Notes: a model not told the origin generated them from the sequence alone. Shown: positions 17,149 through 26,237, numbered from the stretch's first letter. The stretch is 64,000 bases of DNA from Arthrobacter sp. NtRootA1 (GCF_019976975.1 NZ_AP024630.1:3286001-3350000); one strand, 5' to 3'. Translations and numbers: made by a program.

Positions 17149-17187
17149 CGAGCACCCCCACCCCGGTATCCGGGACAGGGGTGCTCG
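17149..17187 (-). terminator. Terminator after the Clp-like ATPase gene
   Basis: CGAGCACCCC (17149-17158) pairs with GGGGTGCTCG (17178-17187), and the loop contains a second CCCGG-type pairing. It lies 20 bases downstream of the gene ending at 17207. Confidence 0.65.
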
Positions 17188-17206
17188 AACGCAGTGTGGT
17201 GCCGGA

Positions 17207-19141
17207 TCAGTCGATGGACAGTGCTTCCGGCTCGTCGGAGACGGCGGCCGCAGGTGGTGCGGACGGGACTGGCGCTGCCTGGGCGGCGAGCAGCCGGTCC
17301 TCGATCCACACGCGCACAGCCTTGCCGGCCGGACGCGCACCCTGGGAATCGACGTAGGTCTCCTCGGCGACGGCACGCAGCTCGTCGTCGGGGATCGACG
17401 CGGGCAGTGTCTGGCCCAGGCGGGGCCTGGCGTCCAGGATCCGTTCGCGCTGGCGGCTGTACTCCGCCGCGAGGATCTCCCGGTAGGCCTGCTCGTCGAC
17501 CGGGTTGAAACCCACGACGAGTGAGAACCGCCCGAGCAGCTCTGCGTCGAAGAACTGAGCCAGCTCCTTGGTCAGGGACCGGTGGGAGACCGCCGGCGGG
17601 GCCGAGCCGAAGCCGACCGGCTTGCGGTTCAGGGCTTCCCGCGCGGCGTTGGTCGTGCAGATCACCAGCGCCTTGGAGAAGTCCAGCACCTTGCCGTGGG
17701 CGTTGCGGATGTAGCCCTCGTCGAAGGCCGAGAGGAACAGCCGCTGCACGGCTTTGTCCGCTTTCTCGAACTCGTCGAGCAGGATCACCCGGTGGGGGTT
17801 GGACTCGAGCGCGTCGAATGGCAGCTCGCGGTTGGAGTCCGAGCCCACGTAGCCGGGAGGTGCCCCGACGATCTTCGCGGTGTCCGAGGGAGTGTGGAAC
17901 TCCGTCATGTTCAGGATGATCGGCTCGGTGCCGGTCATCTGCTCCGCAATGATCTTCGCGGTCTCGGTCTTGCCCACGCCCGAGGCTCCGGCGAGCATCC
18001 AGGTTGTCGGGGTCGACGTCGGGAACAGGTCCAGCTCCTCGCGGGCCAGGCGGTCCACAAGTTTCTCGAGCACGTCGGCCTGTCCGCGCAGGCGGCCCAG
18101 CAGGGTCGCCCGGAGGGTTGCGACGTCGAACTCCGGGCGCTGGGCGTTTCCGGTCATCAGACGCTTGGCCACGTCCAGGACGCGCTTGGTAGTCAGCGGC
18201 ACCTGCGGGATCGACCGCAAGGTGTTCACGAGTGCCGTGTCTCCGGCTGCCTCGGCCTGGACGATGAGCTTCTTCTGCTCCAGCACACGGTCGGCCATCG
18301 CCCGGTCCAGCAGCGTGATGGCGCTGTCGGGGCGGTGCTGCCCGGCACGGGAATTCTCCTCCGCGATCCGGACCGTCTCCGCCAGGACATCGTCGGAAAC
18401 CGCGATCTGATGGCGGTAGTGCGCCACCAGGCCCGGCCGGACGCTGCCGAGCACCGTGAGGGTTTGCTCGACGGTCAGTTCGTCGACGATGAGCGGGGTG
18501 AAGCGCCGCGCGAAGGCAGGGTCGTCGTCGAAGGCCCGGGACTCGGTGGAGGTGGTGGCACCGATGACGCGCATGTCGCCGCGGGCCAGGGCAGGCTTGA
18601 GCACCTGCGAGACCTTTCGCAGCACTGAGTCGGTGTGGGAGGTGGATCCACCGGTGATCTGGTGGATCTCGTCCATGAACAGGATGACCTTGTTCTTGGG
18701 GTCTGAGGCGAAGTCGATGACGGTCTGGACCTTCTCCTCCAGCTGCCCGACGATGCCGGAGCCGGCGACGAGGTTGGTGATGGGCAGCTCGTAGACGGTG
18801 AAGCCCTTGAGCTGGTCCGGGATGAGGGTGTCGCCCAGGGCGATCCGGCGGGCGATGTCCTCGACGATCCGGGTCTTACCAACGCCGGCGGAGCCCTTCA
18901 GGAGCACGTTCGGCTTGTTCCGGCTGATCAGGACGGAGAGGACCTGCTCGATGAGCGCGTCGCGGAACATCGTCGGGTCAGCGTTCTTGAACTTCTCGTT
19001 GTAGTCGACGAGGAGCTCCTTGACGGCGTCGTCGGACTGGCCGCCCTGGCTGGGGATGCCGCCCATGGGCGGGAAGCTCGGAGGCGTGCCGCCGCTGTTT
19101 GTGTCGTCGTCGGAGCCCGACGTGAAGTTGTTGAGGCCCAT
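17207..19141 (-). CDS. Double-AAA+ Clp-like ATPase lacking the Clp N-domain
   Basis: This 644-residue protein has two AAA+ modules. D1 has Walker A GSAGVGKT (83-90), Walker B VILFMDEIH (152-160) and arginine-finger-like ARRF. D2 has Walker A GASGVGKT (385-392), the pore-like loop GAPPGYVG, and Walker B VILLDEFEKA (452-461). GAPPGYVG and the D2 layout are typical of ClpA/ClpB/ClpC. The double Clp_N domain is missing and replaced by about 40 Gly/Pro/Ser-rich residues, and there is no ClpB middle domain and no IGF/L-type ClpP loop that I can see. I infer an unfoldase or remodelling ATPase working with the adjacent VWA and MoxR-like proteins. The Pro/Ala-rich tail is probably disordered. Confidence 0.88.
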   Translation of the reverse strand: MGLNNFTSGSDDDTNSGGTPPSFPPMGGIPSQGGQSDDAVKELLVDYNEKFKNADPTMFRDALIEQVLSVLISRNKPNVLLKGSAGVGKTRIVEDIARRIALGDTLIPDQLKGFTVYELPITNLVAGSGIVGQLEEKVQTVIDFASDPKNKVILFMDEIHQITGGSTSHTDSVLRKVSQVLKPALARGDMRVIGATTSTESRAFDDDPAFARRFTPLIVDELTVEQTLTVLGSVRPGLVAHYRHQIAVSDDVLAETVRIAEENSRAGQHRPDSAITLLDRAMADRVLEQKKLIVQAEAAGDTALVNTLRSIPQVPLTTKRVLDVAKRLMTGNAQRPEFDVATLRATLLGRLRGQADVLEKLVDRLAREELDLFPTSTPTTWMLAGASGVGKTETAKIIAEQMTGTEPIILNMTEFHTPSDTAKIVGAPPGYVGSDSNRELPFDALESNPHRVILLDEFEKADKAVQRLFLSAFDEGYIRNAHGKVLDFSKALVICTTNAAREALNRKPVGFGSAPPAVSHRSLTKELAQFFDAELLGRFSLVVGFNPVDEQAYREILAAEYSRQRERILDARPRLGQTLPASIPDDELRAVAEETYVDSQGARPAGKAVRVWIEDRLLAAQAAPVPSAPPAAAVSDEPEALSID

Positions 19142-19231
19142 CGCGGGTCCCTCCTTCGGTGGGGTTCGCCGGGCGGCGCGCTGGGTGGGCGCGCCGGGAT
19201 GCCTGGCAGGGTTACGGGTAGGTCTGAGGGA

Positions 19232-19272
19232 GGAGGAGACGCCGGCCGGTTCGGCCGGTCGGCGTCTCCTCC
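19232..19272 (-). terminator. Terminator after the VWA gene
   Basis: GGAGGAGACGCC (19232-19243) pairs with GGCGTCTCCTCC (19261-19272) around a loop that contains GGCCGG/CCGGTC. It lies 18 bases beyond the stop at 19290 and may attenuate read-through into the Clp-like gene. Confidence 0.7.
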
Positions 19273-19289
19273 ATGGCTGGAGGGCAGGG

Positions 19290-20981
19290 TCAGAGGACCA
19301 TGCCCAGCAGCTTCTGCCGGATGCTCGGGTCGATGTGCTGCATGCCGTTCGCGTACGCCTCGGCGGAGCGGACCATGTACTTCCAGTCCATGGCCGAGCA
19401 CGGGGCGTAGTAGAGGTTCGCCGGGTGCTCCTCGCGCCTGGACGGCGGAGGCCACTCGAAGTCGGTGATCATCAGCGACAGCTGGCGCTTGCGCTTTGGC
19501 GAGGCGTTGATGTAGTCCCAGATCTGCTTGAACTCCGTGCCTCCGGTGACCTTGGGCACTTTCCGGAACTCATTCCAGATCTGCCGCGTCGACTTGTTCT
19601 CTACTTTCAGCAACGTTTCCTGGGAGAGCATGTGGCTGAACGAGTTGAAATACAGGTTGACGTTGAGCTTCTTGGCGATCTTGATCAGCATCAGCACCGC
19701 CTCCTGGTAGTTCTCCTCGGAGATCGATCCGGAGGTGTCGATGTAGATGTGCAGGTCTGGCATGTACTGCACCGAGGTGATCCGGCCGGGCTTGTTGAAG
19801 TCGTCCGGGTTGCGTCGGTTGGCCTTGAGGAAGGTCGTCTTCGTGGTCCGGTAGATGTTTTGCGACTTGTTGACCTTGCCCATGCGCTTGAGCACCCGGG
19901 TGATGTCCTTGAACAGGTCCAGCTTCGTGGGCGGGGCCTTGCGGAACTTTACCTGGGCCGAACGCGAGCCGGGCTGGCCCGGCTGCTGCCGTGCGCCCAT
20001 GGCAGCGGCCCTGGCAGCTGCCCGCGGGAGCGAGGTCAGCTTGGACAGCGCGGCGTTGGAGACGACTTTCACGGGCGAGGCGAGGGACTGGTTGATGAGG
20101 TTCCACTCCCCCGTTACCTTCGCGGCGGTGGCGCGGGCGTGGGCCTCGACGTTGACCAGGACCAGCGACCGCGGGCAGAACAGCTCCCCGACGGTAAACG
20201 GCATGATGCCGGTGTCGAGGGCAGCCGCGCCTGTTGAGGCGGCCTTGCGCCGCTGGTCGACGTAGGTCATCAGCATGCGAATGACCAGCCGGGCGAAGGA
20301 GAACTCGTCGTTGCCGTCGGAGTCGTCCTTGCGCAGAAGCAGCGACTCGGTCAGCCCCTTGAGCGAGAGGTTCGCGAAGTCGTTCAGCAGCCGGAGGGTG
20401 TCTGCGGGCATGGCGTTCGCGCCGGCCATCGCCTGCAACTGCTGGTTCAGCCAGATCTTGAAGCCGTCGAAGGCGGCAGAGGACTGGAACCAGAAGCCGA
20501 GGGTGTTCGGGTGGTAGGTGTAGGCGACGGAGGCGAAGAAGGCGCTTTCGTCGGCCGAGCCGGCGAGCAGGCCCTTGGCCGCGGGGATGACATCGTTCTG
20601 GGCTGAGTACAGGACCCGGGCTGACGGCGCGGGCCACTTGTTTTGCTGCCCGGCCTGGACGGCGAACAGCTCACCCACCGGCAGGGGCGTGCCCTGGTCA
20701 TAGCTGACCAGGGTCTGTCCGAGCAGCTCCTTGGCGTTCTTTTCAGCGGCCGGGTCCATCGTTTCGCCGAGGCAGCGCATGACGATGTCCAGGACGTCGC
20801 CGGTGATGTCGTGGCCCGAGCCGTCGACGATGCTGGCCGGAGCGCTGGGGTTCAGCGGCTCCAGCAGCGGGTCGACCAGGACCTTCTGGATGGCCGGCAT
20901 GGGGTCGTAGTCGCCCGTGCACGAGATCGTGTGCAGGGCGTCGAGCACCGCCGGCTTCTGGTTCGTGACGGTGATCGTCAT
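19290..20981 (-). CDS. VWA-domain protein paired with the MoxR-like ATPase
   Basis: This 563-residue protein ends in a von Willebrand A domain: MIDAS motif DTSGS (415-419), then TGGTEF and ITDFEW, supplying the DxSxS, Thr and Asp metal ligands. About 400 unassigned residues precede it, including a basic linker (about 320-400). MoxR-type AAA+ ATPases are usually encoded next to VWA proteins and act as chaperones that insert metals or remodel partners. The gene sits directly after the MoxR-like gene, with 103 bp and a GC-rich hairpin between them, and before the Clp-like gene. The target is unknown. Confidence 0.86.
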   Translation of the reverse strand: MTITVTNQKPAVLDALHTISCTGDYDPMPAIQKVLVDPLLEPLNPSAPASIVDGSGHDITGDVLDIVMRCLGETMDPAAEKNAKELLGQTLVSYDQGTPLPVGELFAVQAGQQNKWPAPSARVLYSAQNDVIPAAKGLLAGSADESAFFASVAYTYHPNTLGFWFQSSAAFDGFKIWLNQQLQAMAGANAMPADTLRLLNDFANLSLKGLTESLLLRKDDSDGNDEFSFARLVIRMLMTYVDQRRKAASTGAAALDTGIMPFTVGELFCPRSLVLVNVEAHARATAAKVTGEWNLINQSLASPVKVVSNAALSKLTSLPRAAARAAAMGARQQPGQPGSRSAQVKFRKAPPTKLDLFKDITRVLKRMGKVNKSQNIYRTTKTTFLKANRRNPDDFNKPGRITSVQYMPDLHIYIDTSGSISEENYQEAVLMLIKIAKKLNVNLYFNSFSHMLSQETLLKVENKSTRQIWNEFRKVPKVTGGTEFKQIWDYINASPKRKRQLSLMITDFEWPPPSRREEHPANLYYAPCSAMDWKYMVRSAEAYANGMQHIDPSIRQKLLGMVL

Positions 20982-21084
20982 CGTGGTCTCCTATTGCAGT
21001 CTGAGGCGACGGGTGTCGTGGGGTGGCGGGGAACGCTCCGGAACGGAGCCGGTGGCATCCCCCGCCGCCCGGTGCCGGGTCGGC

Positions 21085-22329
21085 TCAGAGGAAGGCCGAC
21101 AGGGACGGCTTGACCGCGGCCACGATCGGCGAGTCGACCTCGAGGAACGCCTCCAGGTTCTGCCGGTCGAACTGCCCGGTGGTCACCAGCTCGAACAGGG
21201 TACGGGTGTGCTCCGGTTCGATCTGGACGGCCGCCTGGGCCAGCTGCTCGATGAGGCGGGAGTTGTCCTCCTTCTCCTTCATCGCGTAGAGCAGCGAGCC
21301 GGAGACCTCGTTTTGGGTCAGGCCCGAGATCTGCGCGGCGAGGTCGGTGACCGTGCCCGCGGACTTGAGGGTTGCGTAGCAATTCGGCTTGGGCACGTTG
21401 ACGCGGTTGTGTGCCGGGCCGCCCGAGTTCGAGGCAAGGTCTTCGGCGATGACCGCCACGAGCTGGGTGGTGAACATGGTGTCGCCGGTGAATGCCTCGA
21501 TGGCCTCGTTGAGCAGTGAGGTTTCGCGGCTGCCAATGTGGACCGGGGTCGCGAGGTGGCTCGCCAGTTCCTGGCGGTCGACCTTGTTCAGCCACCGTGA
21601 GAGGTGGTCGATGGTGCGCGGCGTGGTGAGCTGGTTCATCTCCTCGCCGCCGTCGAAGAGCTCGGCCATGGTGACGTTGCCGTCGTCATCGTCGTCGTCG
21701 CGGCCGTCGGCCACGATGGCGTTCGGCGTCGACTTCTGGAAGATGAGTCCGGGGTGCTGGGTGAGGACCTTCTTCACCCAGGGGTTCAGCGCGTCGCCGA
21801 GGACGGACATCAGGGTCGCTGCGTCGGGCTCGACGTGGAAGATCGCGAAGCGCGAGAGCGAGGCCTCATCGAGGGTCGTGACGTTGCCCTTGTCGTTGCC
21901 CGCCACGACGAGGCGGACGTTCTCCGGCAGTTCGATGTGGCCCATGCGTCGCAGGGTCACCAGGGTGAGCGCGCCGGAGGTCACGTCGGAGGTCGTGCGG
22001 TTGATCTCATCGAGGAAGAGGATCGGCCACTCGCGCGGATTCTCCAGCGCGTAGTCGATGCACTCCTGGATGACCTGGTGCGGGTAGAAAACCTGCTTGT
22101 AGGACTGTGTCCCGTCGCTCTTTTCGTAGGGCACCAGGCGCGCGCCGGTGAGGTCGGCCTTGTCGGCGAGCTGGTTGCAGGGCAGAACGAAGGCCTTGGT
22201 ACCCATCGAGTAGGCGAGGGCCTCGACGAAGGAGGACTTGCCGATGCCGGGCTCGCCCATGAGTGCGGGCGTGGCCCCGACCTCGAGGGACTGCTGGATC
22301 AGGGTCGTCAGGGTGTCGTTGAACTTCAT
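21085..22329 (-). CDS. MoxR-like AAA+ ATPase
   Basis: This 414-residue protein has Walker A GEPGIGKS (25-32), Walker B PILFLDEINR (102-111) and ASLSRFAIFHVE (sensor and arginine region), the pattern of MoxR/dynein-related AAA ATPases. An acidic insert (GRDDDDDDGN) interrupts the lid. The C-terminal 150 residues are helical and unassigned. Start ATG 22329 follows AAAGACATTCCC; longer forms upstream are not protein-like. The neighbouring VWA protein is its expected partner. With the Clp-like ATPase this makes three ATPase-linked genes in one block. Confidence 0.88.
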   Translation of the reverse strand: MKFNDTLTTLIQQSLEVGATPALMGEPGIGKSSFVEALAYSMGTKAFVLPCNQLADKADLTGARLVPYEKSDGTQSYKQVFYPHQVIQECIDYALENPREWPILFLDEINRTTSDVTSGALTLVTLRRMGHIELPENVRLVVAGNDKGNVTTLDEASLSRFAIFHVEPDAATLMSVLGDALNPWVKKVLTQHPGLIFQKSTPNAIVADGRDDDDDDGNVTMAELFDGGEEMNQLTTPRTIDHLSRWLNKVDRQELASHLATPVHIGSRETSLLNEAIEAFTGDTMFTTQLVAVIAEDLASNSGGPAHNRVNVPKPNCYATLKSAGTVTDLAAQISGLTQNEVSGSLLYAMKEKEDNSRLIEQLAQAAVQIEPEHTRTLFELVTTGQFDRQNLEAFLEVDSPIVAAVKPSLSAFL

Positions 22330-22486
22330 GGGAATGTCTTTCTGGTCGTGGGTGAGCTGTGAGCAGGTGAGACGGGGAGACGGACCCACGGCAGGGCTGA
22401 GAGCCGTACGGGACATGTCGGAAGCAGGGCCACAAGGCCCGGTGACGGGGCGGTCGGGCTCAGAAGCCCACCGCCTCTCCATCCCC

Positions 22487-22505
22487 GATCGGGCTCCGCC
22501 CGATC
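22487..22505 (-). terminator. Short hairpin after the primase gene
   Basis: GATCGGGC, a 3-base loop, and GCCCGATC form a perfect 8-bp stem 43 bases downstream of the gene ending at 22548. It is one of several GC-rich pairings in the 218-bp gap before the MoxR-like gene, which otherwise holds no gene. Confidence 0.5.
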
Positions 22506-22547
22506 CAGTCTTTGTTCCACCGCCAAACCGATGGGCAACCCGGGAGG

Positions 22548-23579
22548 TCACCCCGCTTCGGCGGTGGCCTCCCGTGCCGCTACGAGAGCCGCAGCACGGT
22601 CCAGCAGGAAGGGCCTGCCGTTACGCATCTGGGCGTGCTTGGGCCGCGGCTCGATGACCGCAAGTGAGGTCTTGTACAGCAGCCAGGCCTCGTCACCGGA
22701 AGAGAACTGCGCGCCGAAGGACCGGTAGGTGCGCAACGGCAGCTGCATGCCGGTGTAGAGCACGCCGAGCACCGAGAACTCCCAGCGGGAGCGGTCGTTG
22801 TCGAAGTCCTCGGGTGTCTTCAGCCGGTCGCGGGAGCCGGCCAGTGTCTGCTCGACGATGGCCTCGGCGTACGGGATGTCGGGCATTTCGCCGTCGGTGC
22901 CGACAGCGGTCGAGGGGATGCTGATGCTCGGCTTGGCTTTCGCTGCCAGCTCCGCGTACAGATCCTCTACCGAGGAGAACCGGCCCGAGGACGGCCGTGC
23001 TGCAGCGTGTTCGACGATGCGCTGCGGCACCGGATTGCGGGTGAAGGTGCACCAGTGGTCCAGGAGGATCTCGTACCAGCCGTGTTCCTCGCGCAGGACG
23101 CGCTTGTCAGCGGCAATCGGGAAGTCGTGGAGGTTGGCGGGTAGCGGGGCGACCAGGTGGAAGCCCCGGCCCGACATCGACAGCTCCGAGTACAGGATTC
23201 CGGGCAGGCGCAGAATCTCGGCGGCCACGTCTGCCGGGCAGCCGGGTTCCACGTCGATTACCACCAGGCCGTCCGAGGGTGCCTGCAGGTAGAACGCCGC
23301 GTTCGCCGCGTTCGGCAGTGTGTCGGCGAGTTGGTCGAGGGTGAGCAGGCAGGTCGCGTCCAGGGCGAACGCTCCGCGCAGGGGGCCTGCATGGCGGCAG
23401 CCCGCATTGCAGCCGTCGAGCAGGTGCCGGACGTCAATAGGTGCCTTGCGGCCGGTGTCTTCGTCGTCGAGCTCGCCGAGCCTTCCTGAGATGGTCCAGC
23501 GGCAGGCGGTCGCCAGGGCGCGGATCGCGGGGTTGTCGTAGAAGCTGGGGAAGATCGCGCGGGGATCGACGGCGGTCAC
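22548..23579 (-). CDS. AEP/prim-pol-like primase
   Basis: This 343-residue protein has VVIDVEPG (Asp109 and Glu111) and, 25 residues on, SMSGRGFH (His141). These match the metal-binding DxD/E motif and the sxH motif of archaeo-eukaryotic primase-type (prim-pol) proteins common on plasmids and phages. A CNAGCRHAG cluster before them could bind zinc. The enzyme would make primers or extend DNA. I chose the GTG at 23579 behind AAGAAGG; in-frame sequence further upstream overlaps the terminator of the preceding gene. The family fit is moderate because only these motifs are clear. Confidence 0.75.
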   Translation of the reverse strand: MTAVDPRAIFPSFYDNPAIRALATACRWTISGRLGELDDEDTGRKAPIDVRHLLDGCNAGCRHAGPLRGAFALDATCLLTLDQLADTLPNAANAAFYLQAPSDGLVVIDVEPGCPADVAAEILRLPGILYSELSMSGRGFHLVAPLPANLHDFPIAADKRVLREEHGWYEILLDHWCTFTRNPVPQRIVEHAAARPSSGRFSSVEDLYAELAAKAKPSISIPSTAVGTDGEMPDIPYAEAIVEQTLAGSRDRLKTPEDFDNDRSRWEFSVLGVLYTGMQLPLRTYRSFGAQFSSGDEAWLLYKTSLAVIEPRPKHAQMRNGRPFLLDRAAALVAAREATAEAG

Positions 23580-23611
23580 ATCAATGCCTTCTTGTCGGGA
23601 GCGGATGAAAA

Positions 23612-23685
23612 CAGAGCCGCGTTGCACCGCGGCTCTGAAAGACGAGACCCCCGTACGGCGTGGATGCCTGCACGGGGGTCTCGTC
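23612..23685 (-). terminator. Double-hairpin terminator
   Basis: Two perfect hairpins lie in tandem: CAGAGCCGCG with CGCGGCTCTG (23612-23637), and GACGAGACCCCCGT with ACGGGGGTCTCGTC (23641-23685). They lie within the first 105 bases after the gene ending at 23716 and just before the primase start. Confidence 0.8.
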
Positions 23686-23715
23686 TGGGGTTCGGTCGGT
23701 CGGATCGGCTTTAGA

Positions 23716-24654
23716 TCAGCCCTGGTAGGTGATCCCGGCCTGCTGGGCATCGCCGGAACCGCCCCACGGGCCCTGGCCAGCGGGAGCACCCACGGCCGAG
23801 CCCGCATTCTTCAACTCGGCGTTCTCACGCTCGAGGCGGGCGAGCTTCTGCTCGGGCGTCTCCTGCTGCGGCTGCACCGCGGGGACCGGGGCCGCGGGAG
23901 CTTCCGGAAGCACCGCGACCGGTGCGGTGGCGACCTGCGTGTGCACCTGGGCCGGAGTCGGTGCCGCGACTGGAGCCGCGACGGCGGGCTGCGGGGCCGG
24001 GAAGGACAAGCCGTCCTCGACCTCGGTGGCGACCGGCTCCTCGCCGTTGCCGACGGCGGAATCCGTGCCCGGCTGGGCCTGGACCGCGCGGGGCGGGGTG
24101 TTGAAGACGATGCCGCGGGCCGCGAGCTCGCCACTGGCGACGCCGCCGGCGTTGTAGTAGCGCGGGGTCTCGTGCACGATCACCTGGTCGAGGGACAGGC
24201 CGCGGTTGGCGAAGTTCTTCGGCTTGTAGACGCGCAGCACGAGCGTCACGTCCAGTCCCTGTGCCAGCTCCTGGCCGGAGGTGTCCTGGTCGTAGGTGCC
24301 ATCGCCCTTCTCGGACGGGATCGCGATGATCGGCAGGTTCGTGCCCTTGGAGTCGATCGAGTAGTTCGCGCCCGAGGCTGGGTTCTTCTTCGAGGTGTAG
24401 CGGCGCTCGGAGACGAACTGCTCCTCGACCGTGGGGTTCGCCGGGTCGGCGAACTGCACCTCGGCCTCGGTGATCGTCGCCGTGGTGTGCGGCTTGCCCA
24501 CGGGGCTCATGCCGTTCTGGACCTTGCGCTGGTCGCTGGCGGCGAGGGCGGCACCCTCGATGAGGCTCGTCAGCCGGGCGAAGGCGAGCTTGCCGCGGAT
24601 GAAGACGCTGGTGCCTTCGGTGAGCTGGTTGGCGGAGATGGCGTAGTTGGCCAT
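23716..24654 (-). CDS. Hypothetical protein, possible DNA-binding accessory factor
   Basis: This 312-residue protein has an N-terminal beta-rich globular region (about 1-175), a long Pro/Ala-rich linker (about 190-265), a short coiled coil (QKLARLERENAELKN) and a Gly-rich tip. A folded domain plus flexible tail next to a primase suggests a single-stranded-DNA-binding or replisome accessory role. I see no diagnostic OB-fold motif and no acidic SSB tip, so this is only inference. It is the first gene of the leftward block and has its own promoter region. Confidence 0.7.
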   Translation of the reverse strand: MANYAISANQLTEGTSVFIRGKLAFARLTSLIEGAALAASDQRKVQNGMSPVGKPHTTATITEAEVQFADPANPTVEEQFVSERRYTSKKNPASGANYSIDSKGTNLPIIAIPSEKGDGTYDQDTSGQELAQGLDVTLVLRVYKPKNFANRGLSLDQVIVHETPRYYNAGGVASGELAARGIVFNTPPRAVQAQPGTDSAVGNGEEPVATEVEDGLSFPAPQPAVAAPVAAPTPAQVHTQVATAPVAVLPEAPAAPVPAVQPQQETPEQKLARLERENAELKNAGSAVGAPAGQGPWGGSGDAQQAGITYQG

Positions 24655-24735
24655 GGTGGCGGGTTCCTTCTGTTGAGTGATTCGATGGTTCGTGGCGGCC
24701 TGTCGGACTGATCTATGACTCGTCTATTCCTTCTC

Positions 24736-24771
24736 CTATTCTATCAAGATGCACTGGACTACGAGTAGAAT
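24736..24771. promoter_or_regulatory. Divergent promoter pair with back-to-back TAGAAT elements
   Basis: TAGAAT at 24766-24771 can serve the rightward LysM gene. Its reverse complement ATTCTA at 24738-24743 can serve the leftward gene starting at 24654. The two -10 candidates are separated by 22 bp, so polymerases would compete. No good -35 is visible for either, as is common in actinobacteria. Confidence 0.5.
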
Positions 24772-24825
24772 GTGCATGAGGACTCGAATGGTCGGAAATG
24801 GCGAGCAGGATAGAGAGGGACAGGG

Positions 24826-25383
24826 ATGACGGATACGATGCACAGGCCCGAGGAGAAGGTCGCTGATGCGGCTCCCCCGGCCCGGGTGGCGGTGCAGCGG
24901 AGGGACCGGCTGGGGCCTCTCGGGTATGGCGGTGGACCGGTACTGGCGGCTGGGCTGATGGCCGGCGGGGCGCTGTTGTTCGCAGGCTGGGGCGCGACGC
25001 AGCTCCTCACTGCTGACCGGAGCCCGGCGAGCAATGCGGCGGCAGCTTCCCAGCACGAGGAGGGCACCGTGACGGTGACCCTGCCGGACCGGGACCGCAA
25101 CGGGGTCCCGGACGCCTTCGAGGACAAGGCCGGCGACGGGGGGTCCACGGACGGTCAGGGTTCGGGCACCTCGGCGTCGGGCAAGGGTGACGAGGACAAG
25201 CCGGCACAGCTCCCCGAGCCGAAGCCTCAGCCGCGGGTTTACGTGATCCAGTGGGGTGACACCCTCACGGAGATCTCGGCGGAGACCGGAGTGCCGATCG
25301 GGACCCTGGTCGAGGAGAACCGGATCCAGGATCCGAATCTCATCTATGCCGGCGCTTCTCTGCTCATTCCGCCCACGGCGTGA
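24826..25383 (+). CDS. Membrane-anchored LysM protein
   Basis: This 185-residue protein has a basic N terminus, one membrane anchor (about residues 38-62, VLAAGLMAGGALLFAGWG), an acidic DRDRNGVPDAFED loop resembling a calcium-binding repeat, a Gly/Ser/Pro linker, and a C-terminal LysM domain (VYVIQWGDTLTEISAETG to the end). LysM binds peptidoglycan, so the protein probably spans the membrane with LysM outside. No lytic domain is present. It is monocistronic and opposite in direction to its neighbours. It could mediate surface attachment or assist an envelope-spanning apparatus. Confidence 0.88.
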   Translation: MTDTMHRPEEKVADAAPPARVAVQRRDRLGPLGYGGGPVLAAGLMAGGALLFAGWGATQLLTADRSPASNAAAASQHEEGTVTVTLPDRDRNGVPDAFEDKAGDGGSTDGQGSGTSASGKGDEDKPAQLPEPKPQPRVYVIQWGDTLTEISAETGVPIGTLVEENRIQDPNLIYAGASLLIPPTA

Positions 25384-25395
25384 GAGCAGGCCTGG

Positions 25396-25432
25396 GGCCC
25401 GGACAACGCTGACCTTCAGCGCTGTTCGGGCC
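25396..25432. terminator. Bidirectional terminator between convergent genes
   Basis: GGCCCGGACAACGCTGA pairs with TCAGCGCTGTTCGGGCC with only two non-Watson-Crick positions in the 17-bp stem and a 3-base loop. CTCTTGCTGT follows on the plus strand. It separates the LysM gene from the convergent gene ending at 25454. Confidence 0.78.
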
Positions 25433-25453
25433 TCTTGCTGTGTCCGGAAACGG

Positions 25454-25795
25454 TCAGACGGCGGGTCCTGCAAGCATCTGCTGCAGCGACCGCAGCCGCA
25501 GCAGCTCTTCCTGCATGCGGGTGACGTCGTCTGGCTCGTAGTCCTGGGGATAGTCGAGCTTGTACTCGCCGAGCAGCTCGATCTTCGCCTCGACGAGTCC
25601 GTTCAGATCAAAGCCGTCGACAATTGCCTGGGCAAACTGGAGAAGGCCTTTTTCGTAGGGCACGTCCGCACCCAATGCCCAGCAGAGTGCCTCGAAGCAG
25701 CTTTCGTCGTCGTCTACGGTGATACCGTGGGCGCTGATGACGCTATTGGCGGCTTCTTCGGCGGCATCCTTGATGGCGGCGCTTGCATCAGTCAT
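25454..25795 (-). CDS. Small acidic hypothetical protein
   Basis: This 113-residue soluble, helical and acidic protein starts at ATG 25795 inside the end of the upstream gene (8-bp overlap). No domain is recognised. It probably forms a two-gene unit with the gene ending at 25788. Confidence 0.7.
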   Translation of the reverse strand: MTDASAAIKDAAEEAANSVISAHGITVDDDESCFEALCWALGADVPYEKGLLQFAQAIVDGFDLNGLVEAKIELLGEYKLDYPQDYEPDDVTRMQEELLRLRSLQQMLAGPAV

Positions 25796-26084
25796 CGCCT
25801 TCGCTCTCTTCTTCCTGCCGGACGTTGCGGGCAGGCGTCTGGATGTCGAGCCAGATCTGCATGACCTCAAGGACTGTGGAGGCTTTATCCTGCTCATCGA
25901 GCTTGATAAGGGTCGTCCACCCAAGTTGTGTGAGCGTTTCGACGGTGTATTCGCCGTGGTTGAGCTCGAGAACCCGATACAGTCCTGATCCAGGGACTTC
26001 GTAAATGGTCTGACCGGCTCGATGGGTTTCACGCAGCCGCTCGTACTTGACTGGCAGCTGGGCTGCGCGGAGAGGGACGGTCAT
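25788..26084 (-). CDS. Small hypothetical protein
   Basis: This 98-residue protein starts at ATG 26084 behind AGGAG. It is beta-rich (YEVPGSGLYRVLELNHGEYTV, split by turns) with an acidic C-terminal tail. The pattern would suit a small SH3- or PUA-like binding fold, but no family is recognised. Confidence 0.72.
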   Translation of the reverse strand: MTVPLRAAQLPVKYERLRETHRAGQTIYEVPGSGLYRVLELNHGEYTVETLTQLGWTTLIKLDEQDKASTVLEVMQIWLDIQTPARNVRQEEESEGDD

Positions 26085-26237
26085 GGGCTACTCCTGTGGG
26101 TCGAGGCTCTCAAGAACAGACGATTCGGTAACGGTGGCCGCGCCGCGCACCGCGCGGCTGCGACCACCACGGAACGACCCCCGGGACCGGCGTGAGCCGG
26201 TCCACGGTCTTTCCACCGGTTCCCCCGGGACGCAAAA

